Shown here piece by piece: positions 22,454-33,046 of a DNA stretch of 64,000 nucleotides. The DNA lies in assembly GCA_036785325.1 (NCBI GenBank), contig JAXIVH010000007.1, positions 6,857,954 to 6,921,953 on the forward strand, in the 5' to 3' direction. A program made the translations under genes and the position numbers. The notes beneath the pieces are model-generated. The model was given only the letters and a program-made list of their open reading frames with translations. It did not search any database and was not told where the DNA came from. This stretch comes from Urophycis tenuis. Taxonomy: Eukaryota; Chordata; Actinopteri; Gadiformes; Phycidae. How positions within the stretch are numbered: the first letter of the stretch is position 1; every line of letters starts with the position of its first letter.

Positions 22454-25400
22454 AGTTCCTCGTCCTCGAGGGAACAAACAAAATCCCGGAAGCGACCCGG
22501 AGCTCTCCCCTCCCTACGAGGACGTGTTGGGGCTACAGGGGGCTGGGGAGAACCGCCTGGGGGAGAAAGGGGCCCACGAGTGCCAGGCCCGGGGGGGGGG
22601 AGGGGGAAAGGGAGGGGCGGGGCTGGGGGACAAGTTGCTGACTGTGGTGTGCGTGTCCGGGGCCCATTCACACCGGTGCGGGGAGCCGCAGGGCTCGCTG
22701 GAGCAGGTTGGGGGGTGGCGGTTCCTCGATAAGGGGCCAACCTGTCTCTGTGGAGGGCCACCCTCCTTCCCCGAGGTGGTAGCTGGACCCTGTACACCAC
22801 TTCCCCCATTCTCTCCAGGACCCTGCATGGCCCGATCCACTCGCTATCAAGCTTCGGGCATCTTCCCTTCTTTCTTTGCGGGCTGTAGGTCCAGACCAGC
22901 TCCCCAGCCTCAAAGTGTCTGCCACGAGAACGCACATCGTAGTTCCTTTTCTGCCTCACCCCTGCGCTCAACAGCTGTCCCCTGGCGAAGGAGTGAGCCG
23001 TCTCCAGGCGGTCCTGAAGTCTCCTGGCATACTCTGGGCCGGGAGGAACAGGGGGAGAATCGGGCGGCCGCCCAAACGCCAGGTCAGTAGGGGTGCGAAG
23101 CTCCCTGCCCAACATCAGCAGAGCAGGCGTGCAGGATGTCGACTCCTGGACAGCTGACCTGTAGGCCATGAGCACAAGAGGCAGATGAGTGTCCCAATCC
23201 CGTTGATGCTCAGCCGAGACAATGGCCAGCTGCTGCTCCATACAGCGATGGAATCGCTCCACCAAGCCATCGCTCTGTGGGTGCAGGGGGGTAGTACGGG
23301 TCTTCTGCATGTTCAGCCTGCTACATAAAGCCGCAAAGACACAGGATTCAAAATTCCTCCCCTGGTCGCTGTGGATGGACTCCGCTGCCCCAAAACGGCT
23401 TATCATCCCCCCGACTAAAGCGTCCGCTATGGTCTCTGCCCCCTGGTCAGGTAGAGCGTATGCCTCCGGCCACTTGGTGAAATAGTCCATGGCCGTGAGG
23501 ACATACTTGTTCCCCCTCTCTGTGCAGGGCAGCGGGCCCACCACATCCACCCCAACCCTCTCCATAGGGAACCCCACAGGGCACTGCTGTAACTGGGCAT
23601 GGGACCTTTCCGCGGGGCCTTTGCGAGCTGTGCAGCCATCACAGCGGCGACAGAAGTCCTCGACGTCCCTCTTGTGTTGCCCCCAGTAGAAGCCCAGGCG
23701 GAGGCGACGCAGGGTCTTTGTCACCCCAAAGTGCCCCGAGCCCACAGCACCATGGACCGCTCGAAGCACCTCCCCACGCAGAGAGCGAGGCACCACCACC
23801 TGCCACCTCAACTCTCCGGTGGCGGGTTCCTTCCAGGCCCGCTGAAGCACGCCATCCCACAGCCGTAGGGCCTCGAACTTAGCCCACAGTCCCTTGGTGA
23901 CCAGGGAGAGAACGGCCACTTCTTCCCATGGGGGCCGCTGCTGTCGGTCCACCCACTGGAGCACTGGTCGAAGGTCTGCGTCTTCCTCCTGCTGCCGTCT
24001 CCATCCTGCAGTGTCGACCGCCCGGAGCTCACAGCAGACTGGGGACGCCACCTCCACTGCAGAACATTCCTCCTCCTGGCTGCACAGCGCCTCCTCACGG
24101 CTCTCCCTCCTTTCACAGTAGCGGCAGCCATCCTGACTGCAGGGGCGTCGGGAGAGGGCGTCTGCATTAGCATGACGTGCCCCTGCCCTGTGCACCACAC
24201 TGAAGCTGTAGGACTGCAGCTCCTCGATCCACCGTGCGACTTGCCCTTCTGGCTCCTTGAAAGACATCAGCCACTGGAGCGCGGAGTGGTCAGTCCTTAC
24301 AGTGAAACACAGGCCGCAGAGATAGTACTTGAAGTGGCGCACCGCTCTAACAATTGCCAGCAGCTCGCGACGGGTGACGCAATAGCGGCGTTCAGCTTTA
24401 TTAAATGTCCTGCTGTAATACGCCACCACCCTATCCCCTTCCGGCCCCTCCTGTGTCAGCACAGCGCCACTGCCGACGTTACTAGCGTCCGTGTCCAGGA
24501 TGAAGGGCAGGGCAGGGTCAGGAGGGGAGAGCACTGGGGCTTTGGTGAGAGCTCCCTTGAGGGTCTCGAAGGCAGACTGGCAATCTTCTGCCCACACAAA
24601 CTCCCTGTCCTTCTGTAGCAGGCGGAACAGGGGAGCGGCTGTACAGGAGAAGCCCCTCACAAAGCGCCTGTAGTAAGACGCCAGTCCGAGGAAGCTTTTC
24701 AGCTGTCTGGTGTCAGTGGGAGTGGGCCAGTCCTGGACAGCTTGCACTTTGTCCTCCATGGTGCTAATGCCTTCTCCCCCCAACTTGTGACCAAGGAAAG
24801 TTACCTCTCTCCTCAGGAAATGGCACTTATCAGGATGGAGCTTCAAGCCCGCCGCAGCTACTCTCTCCAGAACCTGACGCAGCAAGGCAAGTGCTGTCTT
24901 GAAGGAGCCCCCGTGTGCCAGTATATCGTCCAGGTAGACAATACACTGCTGCCGGGGGATGCCAGTGAGCACTCTGTCCATCAGCCTCTCGAAGGTCGCA
25001 GGTGCATTGCAGAGGCCAAAAGGGAGGACCCGAAACTGCCACAATCCTCTGCTAGTGCAGAATGCAGTCTTGGGTCTGGCATCAGGGGCGAGAGGGCACT
25101 GGAAGTAGCCAGAGCGGAGGTCGAGTGAGGAGAACCAGGACGACCCAGCAACGACATCTAGGGCCTCATCAATGCGCGGGATGGGGTAGGAGTCCTTTCT
25201 TGTTACTGCGTTGAGTGGTCTGTAGTCAACACAGAATCTCCACTTACCCCCCTTTTTAGGCACCATCACCACAGCTGCGGCCCAGGGACTATCCGAGGGC
25301 TCTATGAGGCCCGCCTGCTGCATCTCCCACAGTGCCTGGTCCGCAGCCTCCTGGCGGGCCAAGGGTAGGCGGCGTGGGCGCATTCTGATGGGCCTGGCAT

Positions 25401-26388
25401 CCCCAGTGTCAATTTCGTGCTGCACCAGGTGTGTCTGACCCACGTCGCTCTCATTCAGGGCAAAGCTCTCCTTAAACTCCGCCAGCAGCCGCCACAGCTG
25501 TTCCTGCTGTTGAGGGTCTAGTCCATCACAGTTCCCCTGCCATATTGCCCGCACAGTAGATAGCACAGTCTCCTCACCTGTCTGGGGAAGCTGGGCAGGG
25601 CAGGGGGAGGGGCCCAGGCTCATGGAGTGGGGTGCCTGGGTGGCAAGGGAGTAGTCTGCAGGGGCCGCAACATTGACACAAGGGGATGGGAGGGGGGGGG
25701 AAGGGTTGTGGAAGGAGGACTGGGTTGATGGACAGGGATCGGGAAGACAGGGTGGTTGGAAGGTCTTTGCAAGGGGGTCGAGGAGGCCGGGGACGTGTGA
25801 CTGGTCCAACTGAGCTGTTGTCGGTGGGGGCCGAATGTAGGTGTTTGGCGGGGCCATATAGACTGTGGGCCCTCCTTGGAAGCCGATCGTCCCCCTCTCC
25901 AGGTCCAGCTGGCAGCCTGTGCACCGCAGAAAGTCCAGCCCCAGGATACAGGGGTCCTGTACAGCTGCTACCCACACTGGGTGGAGGACAGTCTTTCCCC
26001 CCACACAGATGGACAACAACCCCTTCCCTCTCATGGGAGCCCTCTCCCCCGTGACTGTGCGGAGCTGCACAGTTGTAGGTTGGAGTACTGTCCAGCTTGG
26101 CAAAATGTCTGGCCTTACCAGGGTCACCGTAGACCCTGTATCAACCAAAGCCAAACAGGCCACCCCCTCAACAGCGACAGGGACATGACAAAAGTCCCCC
26201 GCCCAGGTCCGCCCCACCACGACAACAGGCTCCAGGATGCCGTCATCTGCTTCTGGGGGGGGTGGAGCCCCGCCCCCCCGGCTGTGATGGTGGGCTCCTC
26301 CAGGCGATGTTGGTGGGGGTAGGGGACCAGGGCCTCGCGTTTCCCCAACTACGCGGACCCTGGCTCGTTTCCCTGGGCTCTCACAGCT
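22450..26388 (-). CDS. Gypsy Pol polyprotein
   Basis: Open from about 26388, with its first Met at 26220 (1256 residues from there). Order: aspartic protease with VDTGSTVTLV near residue 27; reverse transcriptase with FCVDYRPLNAVT and the catalytic YLDDIL; RNase H with LDTDASNVGSGAVL; integrase with an HHCC zinc finger (VHGAVGSGHFGVTKTL...CRRCDGCTARKG) and DDE core (GVDVVGPLP, HSDQGRNF, PQSDGLVERF). A C-terminal GPY/F-like part (LDSEWIGPCRVLERMGEVVY) follows, and no chromodomain is evident. The frame is -1 relative to gag and overlaps its end by about 40 nt, so it is likely made by ribosomal frameshifting. No internal stop. Confidence 0.95.
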   Translation of the reverse strand, partial: SCESPGKRARVRVVGETRGPGPLPPPTSPGGAHHHSRGGGAPPPPEADDGILEPVVVVGRTWAGDFCHVPVAVEGVACLALVDTGSTVTLVRPDILPSWTVLQPTTVQLRTVTGERAPMRGKGLLSICVGGKTVLHPVWVAAVQDPCILGLDFLRCTGCQLDLERGTIGFQGGPTVYMAPPNTYIRPPPTTAQLDQSHVPGLLDPLAKTFQPPCLPDPCPSTQSSFHNPSPPLPSPCVNVAAPADYSLATQAPHSMSLGPSPCPAQLPQTGEETVLSTVRAIWQGNCDGLDPQQQEQLWRLLAEFKESFALNESDVGQTHLVQHEIDTGDARPIRMRPRRLPLARQEAADQALWEMQQAGLIEPSDSPWAAAVVMVPKKGGKWRFCVDYRPLNAVTRKDSYPIPRIDEALDVVAGSSWFSSLDLRSGYFQCPLAPDARPKTAFCTSRGLWQFRVLPFGLCNAPATFERLMDRVLTGIPRQQCIVYLDDILAHGGSFKTALALLRQVLERVAAAGLKLHPDKCHFLRREVTFLGHKLGGEGISTMEDKVQAVQDWPTPTDTRQLKSFLGLASYYRRFVRGFSCTAAPLFRLLQKDREFVWAEDCQSAFETLKGALTKAPVLSPPDPALPFILDTDASNVGSGAVLTQEGPEGDRVVAYYSRTFNKAERRYCVTRRELLAIVRAVRHFKYYLCGLCFTVRTDHSALQWLMSFKEPEGQVARWIEELQSYSFSVVHRAGARHANADALSRRPCSQDGCRYCERRESREEALCSQEEECSAVEVASPVCCELRAVDTAGWRRQQEEDADLRPVLQWVDRQQRPPWEEVAVLSLVTKGLWAKFEALRLWDGVLQRAWKEPATGELRWQVVVPRSLRGEVLRAVHGAVGSGHFGVTKTLRRLRLGFYWGQHKRDVEDFCRRCDGCTARKGPAERSHAQLQQCPVGFPMERVGVDVVGPLPCTERGNKYVLTAMDYFTKWPEAYALPDQGAETIADALVGGMISRFGAAESIHSDQGRNFESCVFAALCSRLNMQKTRTTPLHPQSDGLVERFHRCMEQQLAIVSAEHQRDWDTHLPLVLMAYRSAVQESTSCTPALLMLGRELRTPTDLAFGRPPDSPPVPPGPEYARRLQDRLETAHSFARGQLLSAGVRQKRNYDVRSRGRHFEAGELVWTYSPQRKKGRCPKLDSEWIGPCRVLERMGEVVYRVQLPPRGRRVALHRDRLAPYRGTATPQPAPASPAAPRTGVNGPRTRTPQSATCPPAPPLPFPLPPPGPGTRGPLSPPGGSPQPPVAPTRPRREGRAPGRFRDFVCSLEDEEL

Positions 26389-27362
26389 TTAGGGCACTCT
26401 CTGACAAGGTGGCCAGGCTGCCCGCAGCCCCAGCAGATTCTCTGTCCTCGACGAGACGGGGAGCGGTGGTCCGCCTTCATAGAGACAGCGCGGACGAGTT
26501 CAGTGAGCTCGTCCACCCAGGCAGGCTTCTGTGAGTCCTCACTCCTCTCCCTCGCCGATCTCACCGCCGGCTGAGGAGCAGGATGACTGTCGATGGCTCC
26601 AGCCCACACTAGCTCCCTCTCTATAGCCATCTCCAGGGCCTCTTGCAAAGTCCGTGGGTGGGCTAGCTGGGTCTGCGTGCGCAGTTCTGTAGGGGAAAGG
26701 GCCTGGAGAAACTGATCCCGAGCGAGTTCGCTCTGCACGGCTGGCGGCATGTGGGCGTATGCTCGCCGAGACAGGCTCTCGATATCATTGGCCAGGGCCC
26801 GCAGCGTCTCCCCCGGCTTCCTGCGCCTATTACACAGTTCTGAGCGCCTTAGCCCCGGCTCGACACACAGTCCAAAACGCCTGCGTAGTGCCCCCACTAG
26901 GGCAACATAGTCCCCCCTGTCCTCCGGGCTAAGCAGCAACAAGCAAGACAACGCCTCGTCCGCCAGACACATCGCAAGCTGCAGCGCTTTGACCTTCACT
27001 GACCATCCGGCAGCATCTGCCAAAAGTTGAAATTGCGCGTGGAAAGCCTCCCAGTCAGCCTTACCGGTGTATCTAGGCGTCTTGATGGACACCGGGCTCG
27101 ATGTGAGAAACGCGCCGCCATGTCTGGCGCCATCTTGTGGCGGCCGCGGGTAGTCGGCGCTGCAACTCATGCGGGACAAATCTCCACGTCTTCCAACGGT
27201 GGCCGGTTCCCGTTGGGCTCTCCCGCTCACCAAATACTCCGGAGCCACTCCACACGCCCCCTCGCCGTAGTCGTCCATCTCAATCTTCACCCGACAGTCC
27301 GAGGGGAGCATTATTGTCGTTGAGAAAAGGCAACGACAAAACAAATCCAACGGCGATAGCAA
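26349..27362 (-). CDS. Gypsy Gag polyprotein
   Basis: Up to 337 residues from the Met at 27362; Met at 27311 or 27278 are alternatives. Capsid-like middle (TGKADWEAFHAQFQLLADAA, ALRRRFGL) and a C-terminal CCHC zinc knuckle (CWGCGQPGHLVRECPK). Stops at 26349. Assembles the retrotransposon particle and binds RNA. Confidence 0.93.
   Translation of the reverse strand: MLSPLDLFCRCLFSTTIMLPSDCRVKIEMDDYGEGACGVAPEYLVSGRAQREPATVGRRGDLSRMSCSADYPRPPQDGARHGGAFLTSSPVSIKTPRYTGKADWEAFHAQFQLLADAAGWSVKVKALQLAMCLADEALSCLLLLSPEDRGDYVALVGALRRRFGLCVEPGLRRSELCNRRRKPGETLRALANDIESLSRRAYAHMPPAVQSELARDQFLQALSPTELRTQTQLAHPRTLQEALEMAIERELVWAGAIDSHPAPQPAVRSARERSEDSQKPAWVDELTELVRAVSMKADHRSPSRRGQRICWGCGQPGHLVRECPKAVRAQGNEPGSA
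26367..26373 (-). promoter_or_regulatory. -1 ribosomal frameshift heptamer GGGAAAC
   Basis: On the minus strand GGGAAAC sits as G GGA AAC in the gag frame, 15 nt before the gag stop and inside the gag/pol overlap. It fits the X XXY YYZ slippery rule and leads into the pol frame. Confidence 0.8.
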
Positions 27363-27424
27363 CTTCAGCCAACTCGCCGAGCAGGACCGAAAAACAATTT
27401 AAAAATAAAAACAAAAAGAGCTTT

Positions 27425-27438
27425 CACTTCTGACACCA
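27425..27438 (-). other. Primer-binding site of the Gypsy element
   Basis: Minus strand TGGTGTCAGAAGTG begins one base inside the 5' LTR and complements the 3' end of a tRNA-Leu (CCA plus acceptor stem), from recalled tRNA sequence. Confidence 0.75.
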
Positions 27439-27439
27439 A

Positions 27440-27730
27440 TGTAATGACCTCGCCGGTGACATAAGGATGTCTAGTCATTAATTCTTGTACACACTTTTAT
27501 TCTACAACCAGGTCACTCAAAAAACACTTAACCAACGGCATCAAAACCCAGAAAAACACCGCACGGTAACCCGGGCAACGCCCCCCCGTCACCCCCCGGT
27601 CCCTTCAACGCACAAGCCCCCCCCACACTGATCGAAGCAGCACATCACTGTACATGTGCCCAGAACTGGCACAACGGACAACAAAACACATCAATGCAAT
27701 AAACCACCCAAACGTCCCAGGGTCGCTACA
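27440..27730 (-). repeat. 5' LTR of the Gypsy element
   Basis: 291-bp repeat next to the primer-binding site; carries the promoter of the minus-strand element. Confidence 0.96.
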
Positions 27731-28079
27731 ATATTAAGGAGGAACCAAACCTGTCAAGCTAGCATCATTTAAGTAATCAATGTAAACATAGACATTGACA
27801 TGAGCAGGTAAAGGCATGATTAATATTAATGCATGTTATAAATATGCTATTTGTCGATAACAAAACCATTTAGAATTGATTTCTTACCAATCAACTCTTC
27901 CCAGATTGATTTAGGGGATGCACTTTGACTGTCAATCCCAGCTGTGAATGCAGCACTTCTCAATGGTGAAGAAACACAGTGAGGGAGGCGACTGCACTGT
28001 TCTACACTTTCTGTTATCTCGGTACAACTCTCGAGTTGTCCCTACAGCAGTAGTGGCAGGATGAAAGTCCATCTTCTGA
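27731..28079. other. Spacer before UGT copy 2
   Basis: Continues the ndufb3-tail flank after the Gypsy insertion. Nearly identical to 33,220-33,571 and less similar to 13,690-14,247. No gene. Confidence 0.6.
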
Positions 28080-30373
28080 TCAATCCTGCTTTTTCTTTCT
28101 CATCACTCTCTTTAGGCATAGAGCAATGCACTTAAATGTTACCATGACGACAAGAATACCCACTGTCACCAGTAGCACAATCACATCCAAGCAGTGATAC
28201 TGGAACCAGTTGAGGTTGTGGGCAGCAACTCTGAGATGGCGAGCGCCTTTGTGTCTCATCACGTATTCGGTCCAGTAGACGGACAGCGCCAGGGGGTCCA
28301 TAGGGCGATCTTTATGGACCTTTGAAAGCTTCTTTAGTGTCTCCTTGTACCTGAGCACATGAGGCATGGAGAGATCAGCCCTGCCTGTAGTTCCATCAAC
28401 ATTAAAATGAAAAACGTGTGTATGTAGACGTTCAGTTACGCTATTCAACGAAGACCTAAGCCTTTGATTTCATGACTAGAACCCATTGGTGATGTTTGTG
28501 GTAGTCATGGTTCATAACAAGGTCCATTAACCGATTGGCTGTTTTTTCACCTGGTGTTGTTGATGACCGCGTCCAGTCCATGCAGGAGGTCGTCCACGGT
28601 GACAGTGGTGATGTCCAAGACCACGCCGGCTCCCCTGCTTGCCATTCGCTGGGCGTTGTCATATTGGTCCCCTCCCAGTGGAACCATCACCATAGGAACC
28701 GTGTGACACAGGCCCTCATAGATACTATGAGAGCCGCTATGAGTGATGAAAGCGCGGGCTCCAGGGTGCGCTAATAGAAACATACATGATATATGTATGA
28801 CACATGACAAAAGTCATCCAGATGTTGAGCTGTTATACAAAGGCAAACAACTTTCTGGATAAACTGGGTATTACACCATCATACCCATGTGTTAGCTGAA
28901 CTTTAATTGCATTGCCCCCCAAACATTACCTAGTAGGTCATTCTGTGGCACCCACTTCATTATTTTCACATTTTCTGGGAAATTGCTAGGAGCTGGACCT
29001 GTATACCGCCATATGACCTGTTGACGAAAGGTCCATGGTTATTTGCCTTGGGTTGCTGATTATTGTGTTGACAAAGTGATGCTGTTCTGTATGGGTGACT
29101 TGGTGGCTCTAAGGCTGGATTCCAAAACCGTTTCCTAATTCTCAAGCTAAAGCTTGATCACTTATGCTTCGAGCAACAGCAGCATGAAGGAGCAATGTGA
29201 AATTGGAACTAATTATGACAGCTGAGTTGCAATGTAAGTATCCTACCATTTGTGGGATTCTTCTGAAGGCTTCTATGAAGACGGCTGTTATCTCCTCTGG
29301 CAGACTTGACACCACAGAGCCAAGGGTGAAAACTACAAAGCCATGTTCTGCAGACACCCACGGCTCCATTTCCTGCACACAAGGTACACACTCAGGTTCA
29401 CTAACTCCCTGCAGTTTAAGGAATGCAGTAAGGAGTGAAGCCCTTTGGGATGGTCTTTTCAGAAGGACGTACACAGATGCACGAACCCTTGACCCTTTGG
29501 TCCTACCTCTGGCAAGGGGCTCTTCAACTCGCAGTTGATCCCTCCCACCAACACTGTGTTGGGCATCAGAGGGCGAGGGAACTCCAGCGAAAAGTCAATC
29601 CTGTACAGAAAAACACCCACTATTTCACTTTACGTGAGAGACCACTTTGCAATGAAAACATACTGTACTATAATCTCTGCTGTCATTACCTCTGCAACCA
29701 GATATCAGTCTCAGAGAGGACCTCAGCTATTCCCACATCCTCTTCCAGGAATCGCTGGGTGATAGTGTGGAAGTGCCAGTAGAATAGTCGACACATCACT
29801 GGCTCCAATGCTCCCACCTGCCACATATTAACTCGTATTAAAAGTAATAATAGTGTGTGTGTGTGTAATACTATATACACTCTTATTATTATCGTTATAA
29901 TAGTTTGTGCATGTGTATACAATTTAAGCTATGTAAGCAGTTTGTTCATTTGTTTAGGGTGTACTTGAATGTTTCTTATTATTTATTGGTTACTTGGTGG
30001 TTAGATGACGGACAGGCTCACCAAAAAATTAATGACTCTCTGTTTAAAGGTCATTCGATCGGTGAATCCAGTGAAAAGGCGAGGGACGTAGGAAGGAGGG
30101 GAGGGGCAGCCCATGGCAGCCCAGTCCATCCCGCACGGTATCCCTCTCAGCAAATTGACGGTGGGGAGTCCTGGTCGTCATTTAGGAAAGATAGTTGATA
30201 TATTAGACCTATTACATGCATACAAGGAAATAAACCCGGTTTTTACCCCAACGTTGGTTCGCTCACCCAGTTTCCTCGCAAGTAGGGCACCTGTGGGCGT
30301 CATGGGGTCTGTAAAGACAGCATCGTATCGCTGCAAGACAAACAAGATGGGAGACAATGTTCAAACAAGTTCA

Positions 30374-30438
<65 letters not shown>

Positions 30439-30455
30439 ACACCACACCACAACAC

Positions 30456-30502
<47 letters not shown>

Positions 30503-31025
30503 GTTGCTGTAGCGTTGATATGAGGCTGGTGTTGAACAGTAGGCTTTCTGCAGTCGAGCGAAGGTACTGGGAAATTTTCTGAAACTGTGAAATTCTACTG
30601 TTTACCCTCTCCATGAAAGATTGTTGGGCGCTACGAATTACTTCCACGTTCATTGCCATCGTTGCATCGATAAAATCCTGTCCGTAGGGCACGGGGTATG
30701 TCACGGTGTCGTAGTGTTCACCCGGACCCATCCGCAGGCAGAGCTCAGGAATCACGACGGTCACTCGGTGGCCACGACGTCCCAATTCCTGGACGATCGC
30801 CTTCATGCCAATCCAGTGGCTGCCGTCAACGGGGATCACCAGCAGATGACCGGAGAAGTCCGGAGAACTTCTTCCACCCTGAGGACTGAAACCAGAAGAT
30901 GCGCTGATTTGCTCCCCAACTGTGCTTTGACCAGGAACATTCCGCGAATCTTCGGTGTCCCCCTTGGACTTCACGCCGATGCTCAACAGCAGGAAAATAG
31001 ACAACGTTTTAAGCATTTTCACCAT
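28080..31025 (-). CDS. UDP-glucuronosyltransferase, copy 2 (mosaic)
   Basis: Same nine-exon structure as copy 1: 30501-31025, 30267-30330, 30022-30170, 29690-29817, 29507-29600, 29247-29372, 28930-29017, 28551-28770 and 28080-28350; 1665 nt, 554 residues, no disruption seen. Exon 1 differs from copy 1 at few residues (IPFDGS versus IPVDGS, DAMMAM versus DATMAM, AEGLLF versus AESLLF). The last part of exon 9 (VIVLLVTVGILVVM, CLKRVMRKKKQD) instead matches copy 3 rather than copy 1. Same ER signal peptide, FITHSGSHSIYEG signature variant and KKQD tail. Confidence 0.92.
30378..30500. repeat. (CA)n microsatellite abutting UGT copy 2 exon 1
   Basis: Longer and differently interrupted than its counterpart in copy 1, accounting for the 25-bp length difference between the two genes. 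Confidence 0.95.
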
Positions 31026-31394
31026 CGTTTCCCACCTCCGTCGTATTTCCTCTTTTATTTCGGAATCTGTTCAGCCAACTCAACCTTTGCACGACATTCC
31101 CCTTCTTACCGACGGACAGATTACACGTTCAAAGTCCTTCCCAAGGAAAAACCTTTGCTTGAAACTGCATTCCCACACACACAGGAAGAGAATACTCGGG
31201 TTGCCTTGAAGAACTCACACCAAAATACTTCGATGTTTTTGTTCAATATATTTATTTTACATTTTACAAAAAACATGTGTTCTACCTGATAAAAAAAAAA
31301 AAAAAAAAAAGCTGACGGTGTGCTTTTTTATTTTCAAAAGAAGTATGAACAGTGGACGTCTAAACAATGGTGAAAATCTATGAGGGGCCGTTTA
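31026..31394. promoter_or_regulatory. Upstream region of UGT copy 2
   Basis: Near-identical to the copy 1 upstream region, including a shortened poly-A tract at about 31,292-31,310. Presumed promoter; no named site. Confidence 0.35.
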
Positions 31395-32013
31395 GGACTT
31401 AACTATTGAGACACTCTTACACTCACTACTGAGACACTCTCACACATACTAATGAAAAACTCTTACATTCACTATTGAAACGCTCTCACACTCACTATTG
31501 AAACACTCACACATACATACATACTCTGTAAACCTATGCACGCTCATATATAAAACATTATACACACTCGTCTGAAACACTTATACATACATATGAGAAA
31601 TACACACGCATACATATATACTTCCGTGTCATATACACATACATATGAAATGCTTGCATGCATACAAGTGAAACATTTATACGTATCTATCTGAAACACT
31701 CATGCATTGACATATGAAAATGTTATACATACATATTGTTGAACACTTATACATTCATAACTGAATCTCTTGCATATACAAAGATATAAAAAGTTTAGAT
31801 GCATGTACAAGTGTTTCATATATATTTGTATAAATGTTTCAAATATGTATGTATGTATACGTTTTTCAATTATAAGTGTGTATGCTCTCACATGAGGATG
31901 TGCAAGCGTTTCACATGTATTCATACAAGTAATTTCAGTAGTGACCGTGAGAGCGTTTCAATAGTGTATGTGAGAGCGTTTCAATAGTGTATGTAAGAGC
32001 GTTTCAGTAGTAT
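31395..32013. repeat. Imperfect palindrome of 21-23-bp repeats, unit 2 copy
   Basis: Same structure as 17,545-18,178. It has one fewer right-arm unit and small tetranucleotide differences (TACATACA and ATGTATGTATG expansions). Confidence 0.8.
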
Positions 32014-32021
32014 GTATGAAT
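32014..32021. other. Empty target site of the P-like transposon
   Basis: Single GTATGAAT joined directly to GAAATCTCACTAGCATACGG, matching both flanks of the insertion at 18,187-20,979. Confidence 0.9.
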
Positions 32022-32119
32022 GAAATCTCACTAGCATACGGAAGGTATCTCACTTTCACCGGAAGGCGGAAGTAAAGAGTGCAGAATGTGAACAGCGAAA
32101 AATTTTGCGCTAATCTTAA

Positions 32120-32994
32120 AGTGATGGTTCGGAGTAAAATTCACCCAATAATCCAGCCAAATACCCCCTCAGATGCATTTTTAGCGACGGTCAATATTTA
32201 TCAAGTTTAGGGGTATCAGCCGAATGGCTTAGTATTGGAGTGTCCGGTACTGTGTGTATATCTCGTAAATTACCCCACTAATAATGCATGGATTGTTACC
32301 CAACTTCTGTAGTAGTACATATATGGTTTTTACTCACAAAACAAGGCATTTTAAAGTTTGTAAGTACACCAGGAGTTTATTTAAAAGAGCACTTTTCTGA
32401 TAGCTTCAACTAGAGTACTATATAGCCGTTGCTGAGGCTACCGCTGCGTCGAGGTCTCTTCCGTCTTTCCGGATAAGTTCGTAAAAGTCCTCTTCAAAAC
32501 TCACATGTGTAAGGAAAAGGTTAGTGAATTCAACACTCCATCGAAATGTATTGACAACTGGAATAATTGAATACTTGAAATTAGATGGAGTGTTGAATTC
32601 ACTAACTTTTTCCTTACACTTGTGAGTTTTGAAGAGGACTTTTACGAACTTATCCGGAGAGACGGAAGAGACGTCGATGCAGCCGTAGCCTTAACAGCTA
32701 GTTGAAGCTATCAGAAAATAAACTCCTGGTGTACTTACAAACTTTAAAATGCCTCGTTTTGTGAGTACAGACCATATATGTACTACTATAGAAGTTGGGT
32801 AACAATCCATGCATTATTAGTGGGGTAATTTACGAGATATACTCAGTGTACCGGGCACTCCAATACTAAGCCATTCGGCTTATACCCCTAAACTTGATAA
32901 ATATTGACCGTCGCTAAAAATGCATCTGAGGGGGTATTTGGCTGGATTATTGGTGGAAATTACCTCAGGGTGAATTTTACTCCGAACCATCACT
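32120..32994. mobile_element. TTAA-flanked foldback element, unit 2
   Basis: 875 bp, more complete than the unit 1 copy. Starts AGTGATGGTTCGGAGTAAAA and ends in the complement, with TTAA on both sides (32116-32119, 32995-32998). In unit 3 the flank GGACCACGTC follows a single TTAA at 58509-58512, so the element entered after units 1/2 and 3 separated. No ORF; probably a piggyBac- or Kolobok-mobilised MITE. Confidence 0.82.
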
Positions 32995-33046
32995 TTAAGG
33001 ACCACGTCAATTCTACGGTCCATATTTCCTATGTTGAGCTGAAATG

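Larger units (their letters stand above)
22145..27730 (-). mobile_element. Complete Ty3/Gypsy LTR retrotransposon
   Basis: 5.6-kb element read on the minus strand, with 291/292-bp LTRs (TGTAATGACC...GGTCGCTACA) that differ by only two substitutions and one C-run indel, so it is young. A 4-bp ATAT target duplication flanks it (22141-22144 and 27731-27734). The matching site in unit 3 (33220-33223) is empty. Order is LTR, tRNA-Leu primer site, gag, pol (protease, RT, RNase H, integrase), polypurine tract, LTR. RT before integrase is the Gypsy order. Confidence 0.97.

Noticed and set aside
22362..23090. 242-residue plus-strand ORF
   Set aside because: Antisense to the Gypsy pol gene, Pro/Gly-rich shadow frame.
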